From: Agrocybe praecox
Taxonomy: Eukaryota > Basidiomycota > Agaricomycetes > Agaricales > Agrocybaceae
Assembly: GCA_964017145.1 (NCBI GenBank)
Contig: OZ024841.1
Span: 2,108,001 to 2,172,000 of the forward strand
Reading direction: 5' to 3'
Length of the DNA stretch: 64,000 nucleotides
The translations under genes were made by a program, and so were the position numbers. Shown here piece after piece: positions 23,959 to 34,829 of this stretch. How positions within the stretch are numbered: position 1 is the first letter of the stretch; each line of letters starts with the position of its first letter. The notes beneath the pieces are model-generated. The model searched no databases. It had not been told where the DNA came from and saw only the letters and a program-made list of their open reading frames with translations.

Positions 23959-25819
23959 ATGGGTGCGATATTTTCAACGATGAACGTTGTCTTGCAGACG
24001 ATGAAGGCAATGATGCAAGAATATGACACACTTTCCAAACGAATATCTCAATCTCCCGGTATACCAGAGCTAAATGCTTCAATACCATTTTGGACTATCC
24101 CTAATTCACCCATCGCTCATCAAGGACGAGATGACAAACTACCGCAACAAGTCGATATCATCGTTTTAGGTAGTGGGATTACAGGGACGTCAATAGCAAA
24201 GGCTCTGCTTGAGCAAGGCGAGGGAAACAAATCATTGCAAGTAGTAATGTTGGAAGCCAGAGACGCGTGCTCGGGAGCAACTGGCCGGTGTGTTTATGTG
24301 TCTATTTTCTCCAGTATAAGCGAACTGACAGGACGTCATCGCAGTAATGGCGGGCATGCATCTCCAATTATATACAATGAATACGCTGAGTTAAAAGAGG
24401 CCTACGGTGCCTCTACTGCTATCGAAATTCTTCGGTTCCGTCTGGCCCACATTACAGGGCTTATTGCTGCAGCAAAAGAAGAAGGCATACTTAACGAATC
24501 CCAAGCTAGGATCGTAGATGATTACGATGCTTTTCTGCACCCAGAAATGTTTCAAAAGTTCAGAAATCAATTGGATACATTTCTTAAAGAGGTTCCCAAA
24601 GACGTGACAGATATTTTCGATGTTATTGAGGAAAGAGAAGTTATTGACGTACGTTCATCTATTTTTGTGAAGAAGCGATATCTAATGTTTATTTAACAGA
24701 AACTGCAACTGGCCACGTCTATTGTGGGACTAATTGTCAAACCAGGGGCATCTATTCATTCGTATCGTTTTGTAACTGGCATTTTGTCGAGGCTCCTGGA
24801 TAAATTTTCCAAGTACGCTATCATGTCTTTATCAAGAATAATATATTTCTGACATACACCATAGTTTCAAACTATTTACTCGAACCCCTTGCACTGATAT
24901 TACGGTGGATGGCGGCGTGTATGTCGTCTCAACACCCAAAGGACAAATCAGGGCACGCCATGTTATTCATGCCACCAATGCGTGGTCTTCTCATCTCCTT
25001 CCTGGATTAAGGAGGAAAATTGTACCTGGCAGAGCTCATATGTCAGCTCAGAGACCTGGCCAAGGACTTTCTCCCAAGAGCGACCCTGACCCATCGAAAC
25101 AGTGGGCTGGTGAACGAGCGTTTGTATTCTATCCTGGAACTGAGGAGTTGGGATATGATTACTTGACTCAGCTATTACCTGCCGCCACAACGTCGACCCC
25201 TCCGTCTCCTTCGCAGTCCATGGGTAGTAATAGTGACACTCTGACATGTACATCTTCTCTGCCGACCGCAGGTGAATTCATGTTTGGTGGTGGTGCTATG
25301 CTCGGTGGAAAGAGCGAAAAAGCTGTGATGGACGCTCTGGGTGTAGCTGACGATAGCACCGGCGACTTTGAAGTGCAAGCATATCTAGGTGGCTCCCTCG
25401 AACGATATTTCTGGAATCATTGGGGAAAGGAAGGGGATGAACCTGATACCGAAGAGAGCAATCCTCCGGGTACTGAGTGGGGAAAGGGGCGTGTAAAGGC
25501 GTTCTGGGCAGGTATCATCGCAATCTCCGCTGACTCTGTCCCATGGGTAGGGCGCGTGCCCCCTTCGGTCTCGGGAAGGCATGAACCGAAACCGACTGTT
25601 GAAGAAAGCCAACTCACTGCACCTCCTGGAGAATGGATATCAGCCGGTTATAGCGGTGAAGGAATGGTCCATGCTTGGCTATGCGGAAGAGCAGTAGCTC
25701 GCATGGTGTTAGGCATGGACGAAGAGGACGCCGAAGGCCCTGGGTTGCCAGCGCCTTTTTTGATCACTGAGAAGAGGGTAAAGAAGGCCAAGATCGAGGA
25801 CTTGTTGAATCGCCTGTGA
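23959..25819 (+). CDS. FAD-dependent oxidoreductase (DAO family), 566 aa
   Basis: Four exons, 23959-24287, 24345-24648, 24700-24812 and 24865-25819, total 1701 nt. The Rossmann dinucleotide-binding motif is VDIIVLGSGITGTSIAKALL (about residues 68-87), followed by the acidic end of strand 2 in VVMLEARD and the family motif SGATGRNGGHASP, which appears only after the first intron is removed. C-terminal FAD-contact motifs are WAGIIAISADSVPWVGRVP and the GYSGEGMVHAW segment. This is the layout of D-amino-acid-oxidase/glycine-oxidase-like flavoenzymes that oxidise amines or imino acids. Substrate is unknown. A proline/serine-rich insert (about residues 345-375) between strands is unusual but does not break the frame. 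No clear peroxisomal SKL-type ending (it ends DLLNRL). The first intron has no stop in frame. Confidence 0.9.
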
Positions 25820-26712
25820 GATTGAAGGAGAATGACTATCTGGTGCGCTTTAATCAAATTGTACTTGTACAGTCTATTTCATTGTGGCAATATCATACTA
25901 CTCATATAAATTTATATTTCACGACACTAAACCGAACCCGACATAATTTGACTGCTGATAAAAATATATATTCACTTTGCTTTGCAGATCCACCGTTTAT
26001 GTACCTGAGAGAGAGAAAGAGAGATCTGGCGATATAAAACTAGTGTAAGTGGCCTCCTTCAAACTTATGTTAAAGCTTAAGATTACCACTCTTTTTCCTT
26101 GGTGTGAACACAATTATTGCCTGAGAAAATAGCGCCTTGAATCCATTTTGGGCCTTCGAGACGATCAGCAGGGGACGGATGATAAACAGATAGAAATCAG
26201 GATGGTATAGACTGGATGGTATAGAACTCTTCGGCGTCGAGTACTGCGTGGAGTACGAGGAAGGGCGTATATAACATCGGTGATCATGGAAATTGGATTG
26301 ACTAGCCTAACACGATGACTACTTCTCGGTTTGGTATCGACAAAGCATTTTTCATTGGCGTTATTATTGGTTGAATTCCTGTCTTGGGGTGGGCTAATGC
26401 ACGTTCAACTGAATTGTAGCGTCATGAATGAAAATCAATCCAATGCCCAAACCGGGACATCAGTAACGAAGAAACATTTTATCTAGATGCAGATTTTTCA
26501 GGTCCGAAACCCCTCTGCCCTTCAGGAAGGGTCAAGGCAGGAAATATTGAGCGGCGCCTCTGGCAAAAATATGACTTCCAAGAGGGTCCTTCGTCCTTGA
26601 CCTGCAGCAATAGTCAATGTTCCATGACGCCAGTAAAATCATGTTTTACCTATGAGTTCACCAACGCGAGTGAGAGGAACCATTCATGAGGATAATCGTT
26701 TTTATGCTACAA
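25820..26712. other. convergent intergenic region
   Basis: Lies between the 3' ends of the FAD oxidoreductase (+) and the AIM9-like gene (-). Nothing beyond AT-rich 3'-flanking sequence and a short AG-rich run near 26010 was seen. Confidence 0.5.
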
Positions 26713-28666
26713 TCATCTACATGACATACTCTGAGGATAGTTGGAAAAATGACCATCGCGGAATCGCCAGAGTTGCTCTTTGATTACTCTAGTTTGCTCT
26801 GGAGACCGTCCGTCCAGGAGAGCCGTGTATAAACCCTGCAGGGCATCCTGGACTACTTCATAATTTTCAACAGGGACACCCGGGTAATCCAATGGGTCCA
26901 CACCCCTCGCTGCAAGCGTTTTGTTGGCCAACATATTGAAATGGGCAATAGCTTCGGGTACTTTAGTTTTCCTATCCATAAGCTCCACTTCCCCGGGCTT
27001 GAAAGTGATTGCGATTTTAGGATGTTTAGGGTTTGTGGGAATGACTCCAACTTTATGCGCATTCATTAGATGCCGCACACTTGTGTGAAGTCCAGATAAA
27101 CCTTCTTGCCACGTTGACCACGTATCCCGAATAGATGGCTGAGATAAATGTCGTAGATATTCGAGCGTACTTGCTACGTACAAAGCTGGATGGTGTCGGT
27201 ATAGATGTTGGAGGAAAGTAAAGGCCTGACGCTTAAATACGTCGTCCATTCCTTCCGTGTTTTCTGTAGACAGCGCAGGAGGTTGCGAAGCGAGTTTCAA
27301 GTCTGTCTTGACGGGCGGATGCCAAGGCAACATGGGAGGCAGCCTTGCTTCGAATGCAGGTCGGACACTGACGGATTGAAAATCTATAAGACCGCATAAT
27401 GTCATATTGATATCGTCCGTCACAAAGATGTTGTCAGATCGCAAGTCCGTGTGCATGAGAGTTGGCTTGTTCAGATCTAGCAAATGGGGTTCTTTGCAAT
27501 GATTCATATGCGAGAGTGCTGAGGACTGAGGAAGAACGGCAGGAAGCATACTCATCCACTTCTCAATCAAAATAGTGTGCTGTTTAGGATTCATTCCTGC
27601 TGCTCCAACGAATAACTTCACGTCCTTGCCGCGAGAGCCAGCGTATTTCTTGATCCATGCAATCTCGCATTGAGCATGAGCATTCATGTATGACAGAATA
27701 CCCTTCCCTGAAAGCACGTTTGTTAATAAAGAATAGTTCGGTCTAAACCTTGAAAACGTACATGGTCCTCTATCGATTGAGAGACTTACCCTTCCATCTG
27801 CGTAGAATTGTCGTTTGACAGAAGGACCAATTCGAAACTTTTTGGAAAATTCGTCTTCTGGTACTCCTGGAGCATAAAGTGATCGTCCTTGAAGTGATGG
27901 TTCTACGTCTTCCTTGTAGTATATGCTTCCATATTGAGAAAAGGGTACAGATGCCATGTCTGTGCAGAGCTTCGCTACATCCTTCACGAAAGACTCTTTT
28001 CCGTCCATATATTCATGCATGGCATGCGAGTGTTGACCTGGCAGCTTTTCCATGATTATATATTCGTTCCCAACTTCGTTGTATGGCGATGGGTCCCAAG
28101 CCAGTACCTTCGGAACTGGCGCGTTAAATCGCGTACGTACAAAGTCCATGGTTGCGACCTCACTATTAGTGAGGAGTTTTTCCGGACCAGCGTGTGGAAA
28201 CGGCATCTTAACGATGATTTCCTTTATGCCGGCATCCATAGTCAGAGAGAATACTCTGTTGAAAGTGCCTAACAAGGCATGTACACCATGAACTGCTGAC
28301 TCTCAAGTATGTTGTTTTCAACACACACCTTCTGCGAGCACCTTTATATCGCTGCAGTTTGTGGACCCGGATGCTTTTACAGCGACTTTTTTCAATGCTT
28401 CTACGTCGAAGTTCAATCGGCGCAGTTTCATTTCTGTCAATAACATGTTATGAGTCTTAATATTTTCCTAATTTCGGAAATCGCTCACGAGCTGCAGAGT
28501 CATAGACAAACTGTAATTTGGTGCACGCCATAAGACCCTCGGTCAGATCCTCGGTCTCTTCATTCTTCGCAGGAGTAGCCGGAGACGCAAAACGAAAGAA
28601 AGTACGACTCCAAGGCCGATGTATGATCCCAGAAGCAGGTGATAAGTGTCGCATAAGAGTAGCCAT
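26713..28666 (-). CDS. AIM9-like APH-domain protein, 594 aa
   Basis: Aminoglycoside-phosphotransferase-fold protein of the fungal AIM9 (altered inheritance of mitochondria 9) type. Exons are 28666-28489, 28433-28329, 28268-27762 and 27707-26713, total 1785 nt. Key motifs are KVLAEGTFNRVFSLTM (nucleotide-binding loop, formed at the second splice), EIIVKMPFP (the lysine strand), YIIMEKLPG (hinge), SIDRGPWKGIL (formed at the third splice), LMHTDLRSDNIFV (catalytic loop, Asp present) and CGLIDFQSVSVRPAF (metal-binding Asp). The N-terminus (RHLSPASGIIHRPWSRTFFR) is basic and amphipathic, fitting a mitochondrial presequence. Substrate is unknown. The start was taken at 28666 because the longer open frame upstream begins only with TTG. 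The third intron is 54 bp without stops, so it can be mistaken for coding sequence. Confidence 0.88.
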
Positions 28667-29006
28667 GTTCAATAGAACGCTTGAATAGGATAAAATGTTG
28701 TTATGATAATATCATGGCTAGGCAGTAAGCTGGAAGAGTGTAGAGGACCTCGGAGTCGGGGTCGACGTTCAGTTCAGGACGAAATCCCCGAAAGCGGCAC
28801 AGCCACCACAGTGCGGATCAGAATCACTGGTCGGGAAATACGACTCACTCGTAACTTTGTCAATCACCACGACAAAAGGAAGAAAAATTGCGTTTACAAT
28901 CTATCTGCTACACATATGCTACATTTCTATAAAATCTGCGGCTGTACTCTATGAGGAGAACTTGTGGTAAAAAGAGTGCTATGGAATGTCTTTGTCCATT
29001 GAATGT
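28667..29006. other. intergenic region, AIM9-like promoter side
   Basis: 340 bp between the start of the AIM9-like gene and the 3' end of the next minus-strand gene. No distinct element recognised. Confidence 0.5.
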
Positions 29007-29607
29007 TCAGGCGGACTCCTCGTCATCGTCCTCAGCATCCGACGCGCGTCTTCCACTCGAACCACGACCTAATTCCAGCTTGTAGTCCCAGTCCCCGCCA
29101 AGCTGTGCGTCGGGAACCTTGGACCTTCTGCTGCTCTTTGCCTTGGTCTTGACGTTCTTGGCCACCTTCTTCTGAATTGCAGTCACTGCCGTCGACCTGC
29201 CGACGACTTTGTCGCTGCTGCTGTCGGAGAGGACCTGCTCTCCATCTGAGAAGTCGCTGGAATCTGACTTGATTGTGTCGTGTGTGCTAGCGGCATGGAC
29301 GTGCGATGTGAGATCGCTGGTGTTGGCACCTTCGATGATGCGCGCCTCCTGGGCGATTTGCTCGCGCATATCGATGAGAGAGAGCTTGATGGTGCTCAAC
29401 TCGAGCTCTCGCTGATAGATGTCCTCGAGCATATCGTTATATTGCTCGACCTTGACCTTGTGCGCCTTTGGTGCGGACGCGGGGTAGTTTAGACGTTCCT
29501 GATCATGAAGAAAATCAAATTCAATGGTCGGGTCAACATGGCATTGTGATTCCAATACGCACATCGGTGACAGGGATAATGGGGGAAGTCTGGAAGTGCT
29601 CAGCCAT
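29007..29607 (-). CDS. small uncharacterised protein, 178 aa
   Basis: Two exons, 29607-29563 and 29498-29007 (537 nt), with a 64-bp intron. The start MAEHFQTSPIIPVTD joins in frame to ERLNYPASAPKAHKVK. Residues about 30-75 form a likely amphipathic helix or short coiled coil (YNDMLEDIYQRELELSTIK). The rest is Ser/Asp-rich, then Lys/Arg-rich (KNVKTKAKSSRRSK), ending in an acidic tail SDAEDDDEESA. The mix of basic and acidic low-complexity segments suggests a nuclear or scaffold protein. No family is recognised. The frame also extends upstream of the intron acceptor by read-through, but that form lacks a good start. Confidence 0.7.
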
Positions 29608-30571
29608 GGTAAATGACAGAAGGGGGTGAAGTGAAGTGAACAGCGAGAGTGATTGTGATTGAAAGTGAGAATCTATTATCTACGACTCTAGGAAGGTCGA
29701 GATGATTTCTTTCTCTCCATGAATCTCTCCTTTTGTACCCAGCCAGGCCTGCGGAACAGGGTGCCATCGATGCATCGATGAGGCTTTGGCCTCGAGGCAG
29801 AAACTCCCAACCTCACCTCGCCTATTCCGCGCGTACACGCGCATCACACGATGCTAATTGCGTATTGCGATGAACAAGCTATATATTTGTATCTTCACGT
29901 TTAGAAGGGTAACCACGAGTCAATAACAGCACCAGAGGACGGAGAGATAGGGTTTGATACGTCTGATACCAGTGCTATTTGAGCTGAAAAAACTAAAAAC
30001 AGATACAAGGGTGCTGGGCTTGCCAATATGATTTTCATGTTCTGATGAACTAGGATGAGATAATCTACACTGTCGCTCGGAGGTATTTCATTCTCGGATG
30101 ACATCTAAAGGCATGGATACCTGTGCCAATCCTATACCAAGACTTGTAGAACTGATTCTAGCTAAAAGTAACTGTGTTCTCGCGTACTTTCAATTCAGGT
30201 GGACAAGTCTTCTTTAATTCGATACGCAATGAAATGATAATTACGGTCGTATACTACGCGTTCAGTGACTTCACTACTGAGAGTAAACGATCCGAAGTGG
30301 AAGGGGACTATATACAAGGACTTAAACGCTGCAATATAAAAATAGAACACTACATATCCAACGAACTAGACCAATATCACTGCTTTGAGGATGATGGCCG
30401 GTTTCAATCAAGAGACTAAGCATGTACGCCGTGCATGTCTGATTCCTTTGGATTTCCTATCGATGCCGATGGCGTAGGGGGAAAAGGCTCGTGGGCACAA
30501 GGTGCCGGATACTATCGATATCTTCTATCTGATGAGTTGGGCAGAAAATTTGTTTCAAGGGTTATTGCGGT
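29608..30571. other. intergenic region
   Basis: Promoter side of the 29.0 kb gene, with a GTGAA/GTGATT-rich stretch just upstream of its start. A plus-strand open frame at 30174-30419 has no recognisable content and was not accepted. Confidence 0.5.
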
Positions 30572-31143
30572 TTAGTCTTCTTCCGGAATCGAGGACAAAG
30601 AGGATCGCTTTCGACGATGTCCTGGACTGAAAGAAGGGGAAGGGGAGCTACTTTCTTTGCGGATGATGAGGATTGGAGACAAAGTCTTCGGTACACCGCG
30701 ACGCTTCTTCGTAGACTTGGGGGTAGAATATATAACGTCGTCGTCTGAACCAGATGAGAACTCGTCAGAGCTCATGAATTCTGCGGCGAGTCTGTTGGCC
30801 ATGAGTTCAATGGGGTCGCTGTATGGCTCTGAAATCAAGCTCATGGACTAGAAAAAAATTTAAGGTAAATATTGAGTCATAGCGCTCAAATGAGATTGTA
30901 ACTTACTGGAGAAGAGGCGCCCGAGCTGCTGCTAAGAGCTGGGGAGTTGCTGCGCGATTTAGAAGCATTGATGAATGCAATGCGTTCGAGACGCTGAACA
31001 TCAGACTCGACAAAACCCATCATCCTTCCCCTGCTATCGAATTTCGCGTCTGGAAGAGTGGTAATGAAGGGAGAACCGAAGTGGGAAGGCAAGAAATCAG
31101 ACATGATGGTAGTTTCTTTGCGCGTTGGTGGGTGCTGGTTCAA
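30572..31143 (-). CDS. small Ser-rich uncharacterised protein, 157 or 170 aa
   Basis: Two exons, 31143-30907 and 30847-30572, with a 59-bp intron joining SSSGASSP to SMSLISEPYSDPIELM. Either of two in-frame ATGs could start it: 31143 (170 aa, MNQHPPTRKE) or 31104 (157 aa, MSDFLPSHFGSP). The second gives a cleaner N-terminus. The protein has a helical segment (VQRLERIAFINAS, then PIELMANRLAAEFMSSDEF), a Ser/Asp stretch, and a basic C-terminal region (KSTKKRRGVPKTLSP; HRRKRSSLSSIPEED) that could be a nuclear localisation signal. No known domain. Confidence 0.65.
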
Positions 31144-32875
31144 GTGAATAGACCAAAGGGACGAGAATTTAACGGCCAGGCAATGGGAAGACGACAGCGG
31201 TTAAGAATGGGGTGACGACAATCATCATGTTCTGTTTTTATAGTATGGTAGGTAGCGAGGGCCTGGAAGAACGGAAAAAATGAGTCATCCAGGGGGAACA
31301 TACGTGATCGCGCTCAAGGTTGGCCGAATATAGCATTACCTGCTGATTACGATTGCGTCTATCGTGCCGATGACAAACCTTGGCATGTCATTCACATTCC
31401 TTTCCGCTTACTCATTTTCCTTTGCAATTCCGCACTTCCACCTCAGTTATTAGGATCATTTTCCGTTTTTTATGGGCATACCACAAAATAGTTACTACAC
31501 CTTCGAGTCAAAATTCACAGATAAGGCTACTAGACGACGGTACCTTCGAATAATGACTTTGCTACTTTACCAGTCTTAGCGCATCGATCGCTGAATCATT
31601 CCGGCGAACTCGACATGTGGGCAGGGCATGCCCTCGCTACTTGAGCTTATGGTTGGATCGTCCACATTTTGGGAACTATTCACCCACAAAATCTTAAATT
31701 CCCCACTGCTGCGTAGCCTATTATTGATTCACGTACCGGAACTGCGACACGTCATTCCGCAAAAATATACTGCTTGTGCCAGCTCGTCTTCTAATTATCA
31801 CCGGGAAACGTGTACAAGCGTGCATTAGGAATATCCTCGGCAAGCCGCAAGGATGACTACCGAAACTTGTCGTCAGCTATGTAAACGCAAGTTGTTACAG
31901 TTGTTACCACCGTTTCCACGATCTTGCAATGTATCACTGACCCTGGATTGTGATAATCTTGACCACGGAAACAGAATACTTACCGTGATTCATTGAAATT
32001 TCGAGAACGCTGGAAGTGAATGATCACACAAATACGAACTTTGAGCCGTGTCACCCCATCAATAAACATGCGGAAAAGAAGAGGAATGGAAATTTACCTT
32101 GAGATCTAGAAAAGGTATATGAACTGGATGTGCGGGTCTTGGCCCCCTTCAAGCACCGCCTCACTCCGCACGCCTTGTGATATGTGCGGAAGAGCCAGTT
32201 TTGCGCAGCAAGCTAATCCGACAATCAAAACATGCTCACCTGCCTTTATCTCTCCTATTCTCTCATAGAGATCTAGATGCATTTATATTATAAGCGCCCA
32301 CGGAGATACATCATGCACTATACAGATGTGTATACTATTAATTTGAAGAGCATGTAACTACTTCTGGTTTCACGCTTTCCGATGACTTGGCCCTCAGCAA
32401 ATATATGAGACACAACAAGGCCTACAAGACTTGATTTCTCTACATACAGTTAACACGCCCTGAGATGTCCAGAGCAGTCTAAACCCTGTAGCGGCTACGG
32501 TAAATGAAGCTAGATATCACATATCGGCACGCGTTCTGATGGGATGCGGCTATCCGATCATGATTGAGAAGGGGGAAAGGGAATATGACAAAATCCATCG
32601 ACATGTTGATCAATTAGTTGGTACCCTGGTATCTTGCATCTTGAGCAGCGTCGAAGCCTGTCTGACAAAGGCCGCAAGGGCACTTAGGGCAGAAGCCGAA
32701 TAGTTTGGTATCACAATCAAACTAGTAAGCACTGTCTGAGTCAGACAAAGGTCTAGCAACAAAGAGAAGGGAATGACGTCATTGTCATTTAAGGCACGTG
32801 ATGTTTCTAGTGACTTCGACAACTTCCTCGAAAGTCTTCGAAAGACATTTGAAAGTGGGGGAGACAAATGGTAAA

Positions 32876-32910
32876 TTCTGGAACAGTGGAGACCGTTCTA
32901 CAAGAGAATG
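32876..32910 (+). promoter_or_regulatory. gapped heat-shock-element-like array
   Basis: Starting at the TTCTGGAAC core, five-base units in phase read TTC, GAA, (gap), GA-, TTC, which is a partial, gapped HSE. Further loose TTC/GAA pairs lie just upstream (about 32823-32844). It sits about 95-130 bp upstream of the ATG of a BAG-domain Hsp70 co-chaperone, a class often induced by Hsf1. Function is inferred from position and motif only. Confidence 0.4.
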
Positions 32911-32920
32911 CAGAGAGTCG

Positions 32921-32930
32921 CTTATAAGGT
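32921..32930 (+). promoter_or_regulatory. TATA-like box
   Basis: CTTATAAGGT about 80 bp upstream of the BAG-gene ATG and just downstream of the HSE-like array, a usual spacing for a fungal TATA promoter. Confidence 0.45.
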
Positions 32931-33005
32931 CAAATAAATTTATTTCAGTCTTATCAAAAACACCTCCACAAACTTCCAACCCATTTCAACTTATACCATA
33001 TTACT

Positions 33006-34451
33006 ATGTACGGTCAACCTTGGTACTCAGGCTTCGGCTATCCATCTACTTATTCTCCCTACTCCTCTTATCGTAACCCGTATCAAGCCCCTGCAGCGTT
33101 CAATGGAGGTTATGATGACGATGACGTCGACATGCAGGAACAGGCTCGTGCTCTTGCCGAACGACGGGCTCGTCGCGCTCAATACCTGCCCGATGAAGAC
33201 GACGACGACGACGAAGTAGACAACTGGGGATACAACCAGTTTGGACCTCGGCAGAGAGCATATCTCGAGGCAAAGCGAAGACAGCAAATGGAGGAACGCA
33301 GACAGCAAGAGGAGGCGGCGAGGGAACAGGCGCGTCGAGAACTCCTTGAACGGAAACGCGCCGAGCAAGAGGAGCTGGTACGCAGGCAGACGTTGGCCCG
33401 CCAAGAAAGGCAGAGAGTGCTGGAGAAAAGATATAGAGAAGAGGAAGAGGCGAGGCAGAAGATGGTGGCAGAGCGTAAGAGACAATTGCGCTTGAAGCGA
33501 GAGGAAGAGGCACGTCATCATGCTGAAAAGGAAGCAAAGGTATGTAAATAATCAATGTTCGCAGGAGACATGAAAACTGACAACGAACATTAGAACAAAC
33601 AGGAAGGCACTTCCATACCTGTCCATTCGCAACGACCGTCATCTCCTTCAAAAACATCCACTCAACCTCCCCGGTCACGTTCCACCACTCCCCAACCACG
33701 AGTCCCTACTCCACCACCAAAGCACACTCCGGAGGAACTGAATGAAGCTGCCAGCAAAATTCAGAACAGATACCGTATCCACAGTTCGTTCAAAGTCCTC
33801 GACGACACTGAGGCACAATTTGTGGCTCTCAAGAAGGGCTTCGTATACCCCCGCGCCATTGACTTCCAGAAACCTGGAGCCGAGTCCGGGCATATCACTG
33901 TTGGCGCATATCGCGCACCCTCGGATTTCGACAATGATGACGAGGAACGCATGCAGGTGGACGGACCCGAGGGCAAGTTGGATTATACATCCACCAACTT
34001 CCCTCTTAATGCATATTCCGAGGCCTTGAACAAGCTTCTCATTAAACTTGACGGAGTGGAAAGTTGGGGAAAGAAAGCGATCCGGGATAAGAGGAAGACG
34101 ATCGTGAAGAACATCGAAAAGGAGGCCTCGAAGCTCGACAGGTATTGCAAGCAGGCTTGGATCGATTACTTGGCAAACAATGTCGAGGAGTCAAAACCCC
34201 AGGCTGAAGTCATCCCAAGTCAAACACAGGAACACGAACCATCAGAGCCTCAGCCTGCTTCCTCGTCGATGGACGTCTCCGAGCCAGTTATTCAAGAAGA
34301 CCAGGAGGTGGCACAACCGCCAGAGCCAGACGTGAGAGTAGAGGAAGACCTGCCACAAGGTCCTCGAGGAATTCCCATATCATGTCCGTCGGGTGACTCT
34401 AGCGAAACGAAAGAGCCGAAAGATGTATCCATGGAAGGTGTTGACGCATAA
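33006..34451 (+). CDS. BAG-domain Hsp70 co-chaperone with IQ motif, 463 aa
   Basis: Two exons, 33006-33539 and 33594-34451 (1392 nt), 54-bp intron. The N-terminus is Tyr/Pro-rich (MYGQPWYSGFGYPSTYSPYS), followed by acidic runs and a long Arg/Glu-rich helix (about residues 75-180). Next comes a Pro/Ser linker with TPEELNEAASKIQNRYRIHS, an IQ-like motif. The BAG domain is about residues 285-350: LNAYSEALNKLLIKLDGVES, then KAIRDKRKTIVKNIEKEASK and LDRYCKQAW. BAG domains bind the Hsp70 ATPase domain and promote nucleotide exchange. The C-terminal about 110 residues are acidic, Pro/Gln/Glu-rich and probably disordered. The promoter has a TATA-like box and a partial heat-shock element, consistent with stress regulation. 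Confidence 0.88.
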
Positions 34452-34829
34452 ATTATCTAGTTCCCTTTTCAGTTTCTTCTGTAGTTTCTGTGTAATATGT
34501 ATGACTGCTTTCATCAATTGTACAACATGCTCGCAACATGAACATTTAATACCGCACTCACGGTTTCCCGATCTGTTCGTAAATCAGTACCTCATAATGA
34601 TTCAAATCGGAGTGATTGTAGTTGAGAGCGAAAGTGAGAGCCGGTGACATGTGACAAGTCAAGGCACTCAAGACCAAAGGGGGAAGTAATTGCTTAATAT
34701 AGTCAATCACGTGCATCAATTTTTTTGGTGCGGGCGTTTGCTTCTGGAATCTGCTCAGTCTTTATACACATCCAAGGTTTTGACTGACAGGTCTCTTTCT
34801 TGGCGACCTTTTCCTCGTCTCGCAAAAAA
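34452..34829. other. intergenic region upstream of UTP10
   Basis: 378 bp between BAG gene stop and UTP10 start, same strand. No clear promoter motif. The UTP10 start is preceded by a run of seven A residues. Confidence 0.5.

Larger units (their letters stand above)
31144..33005. other. intergenic region, divergent
   Basis: About 1.86 kb between divergently transcribed genes. A minus-strand open frame ends at 32610 (segment SLLLDLCLTQTVLTSLIVIP) and could be a fragment, but no start or splice context supports it. The part next to 33006 carries the BAG-gene promoter features listed separately. Confidence 0.45.

Noticed and set aside
28267..28275. start of the AIM9-like protein at 28275
   Set aside because: That frame begins with a non-ATG codon and lacks the N-terminal exons; two upstream exons join in frame and restore the AEGTFNRVF motif.
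32610..32867. 85-codon minus-strand frame upstream of the BAG gene
   Set aside because: Composition is somewhat protein-like, but no start, splice site or family supports it.
33027..33699. long minus-strand frames opposite the BAG gene
   Set aside because: Shadows of the Arg/Glu-rich helix, whose antisense reads as Leu/Ser-rich.
34800..34829. upstream start of UTP10 at 34800
   Set aside because: It is a TTG codon; the ATG at 34830 gives the conserved MSSLATQLA start.
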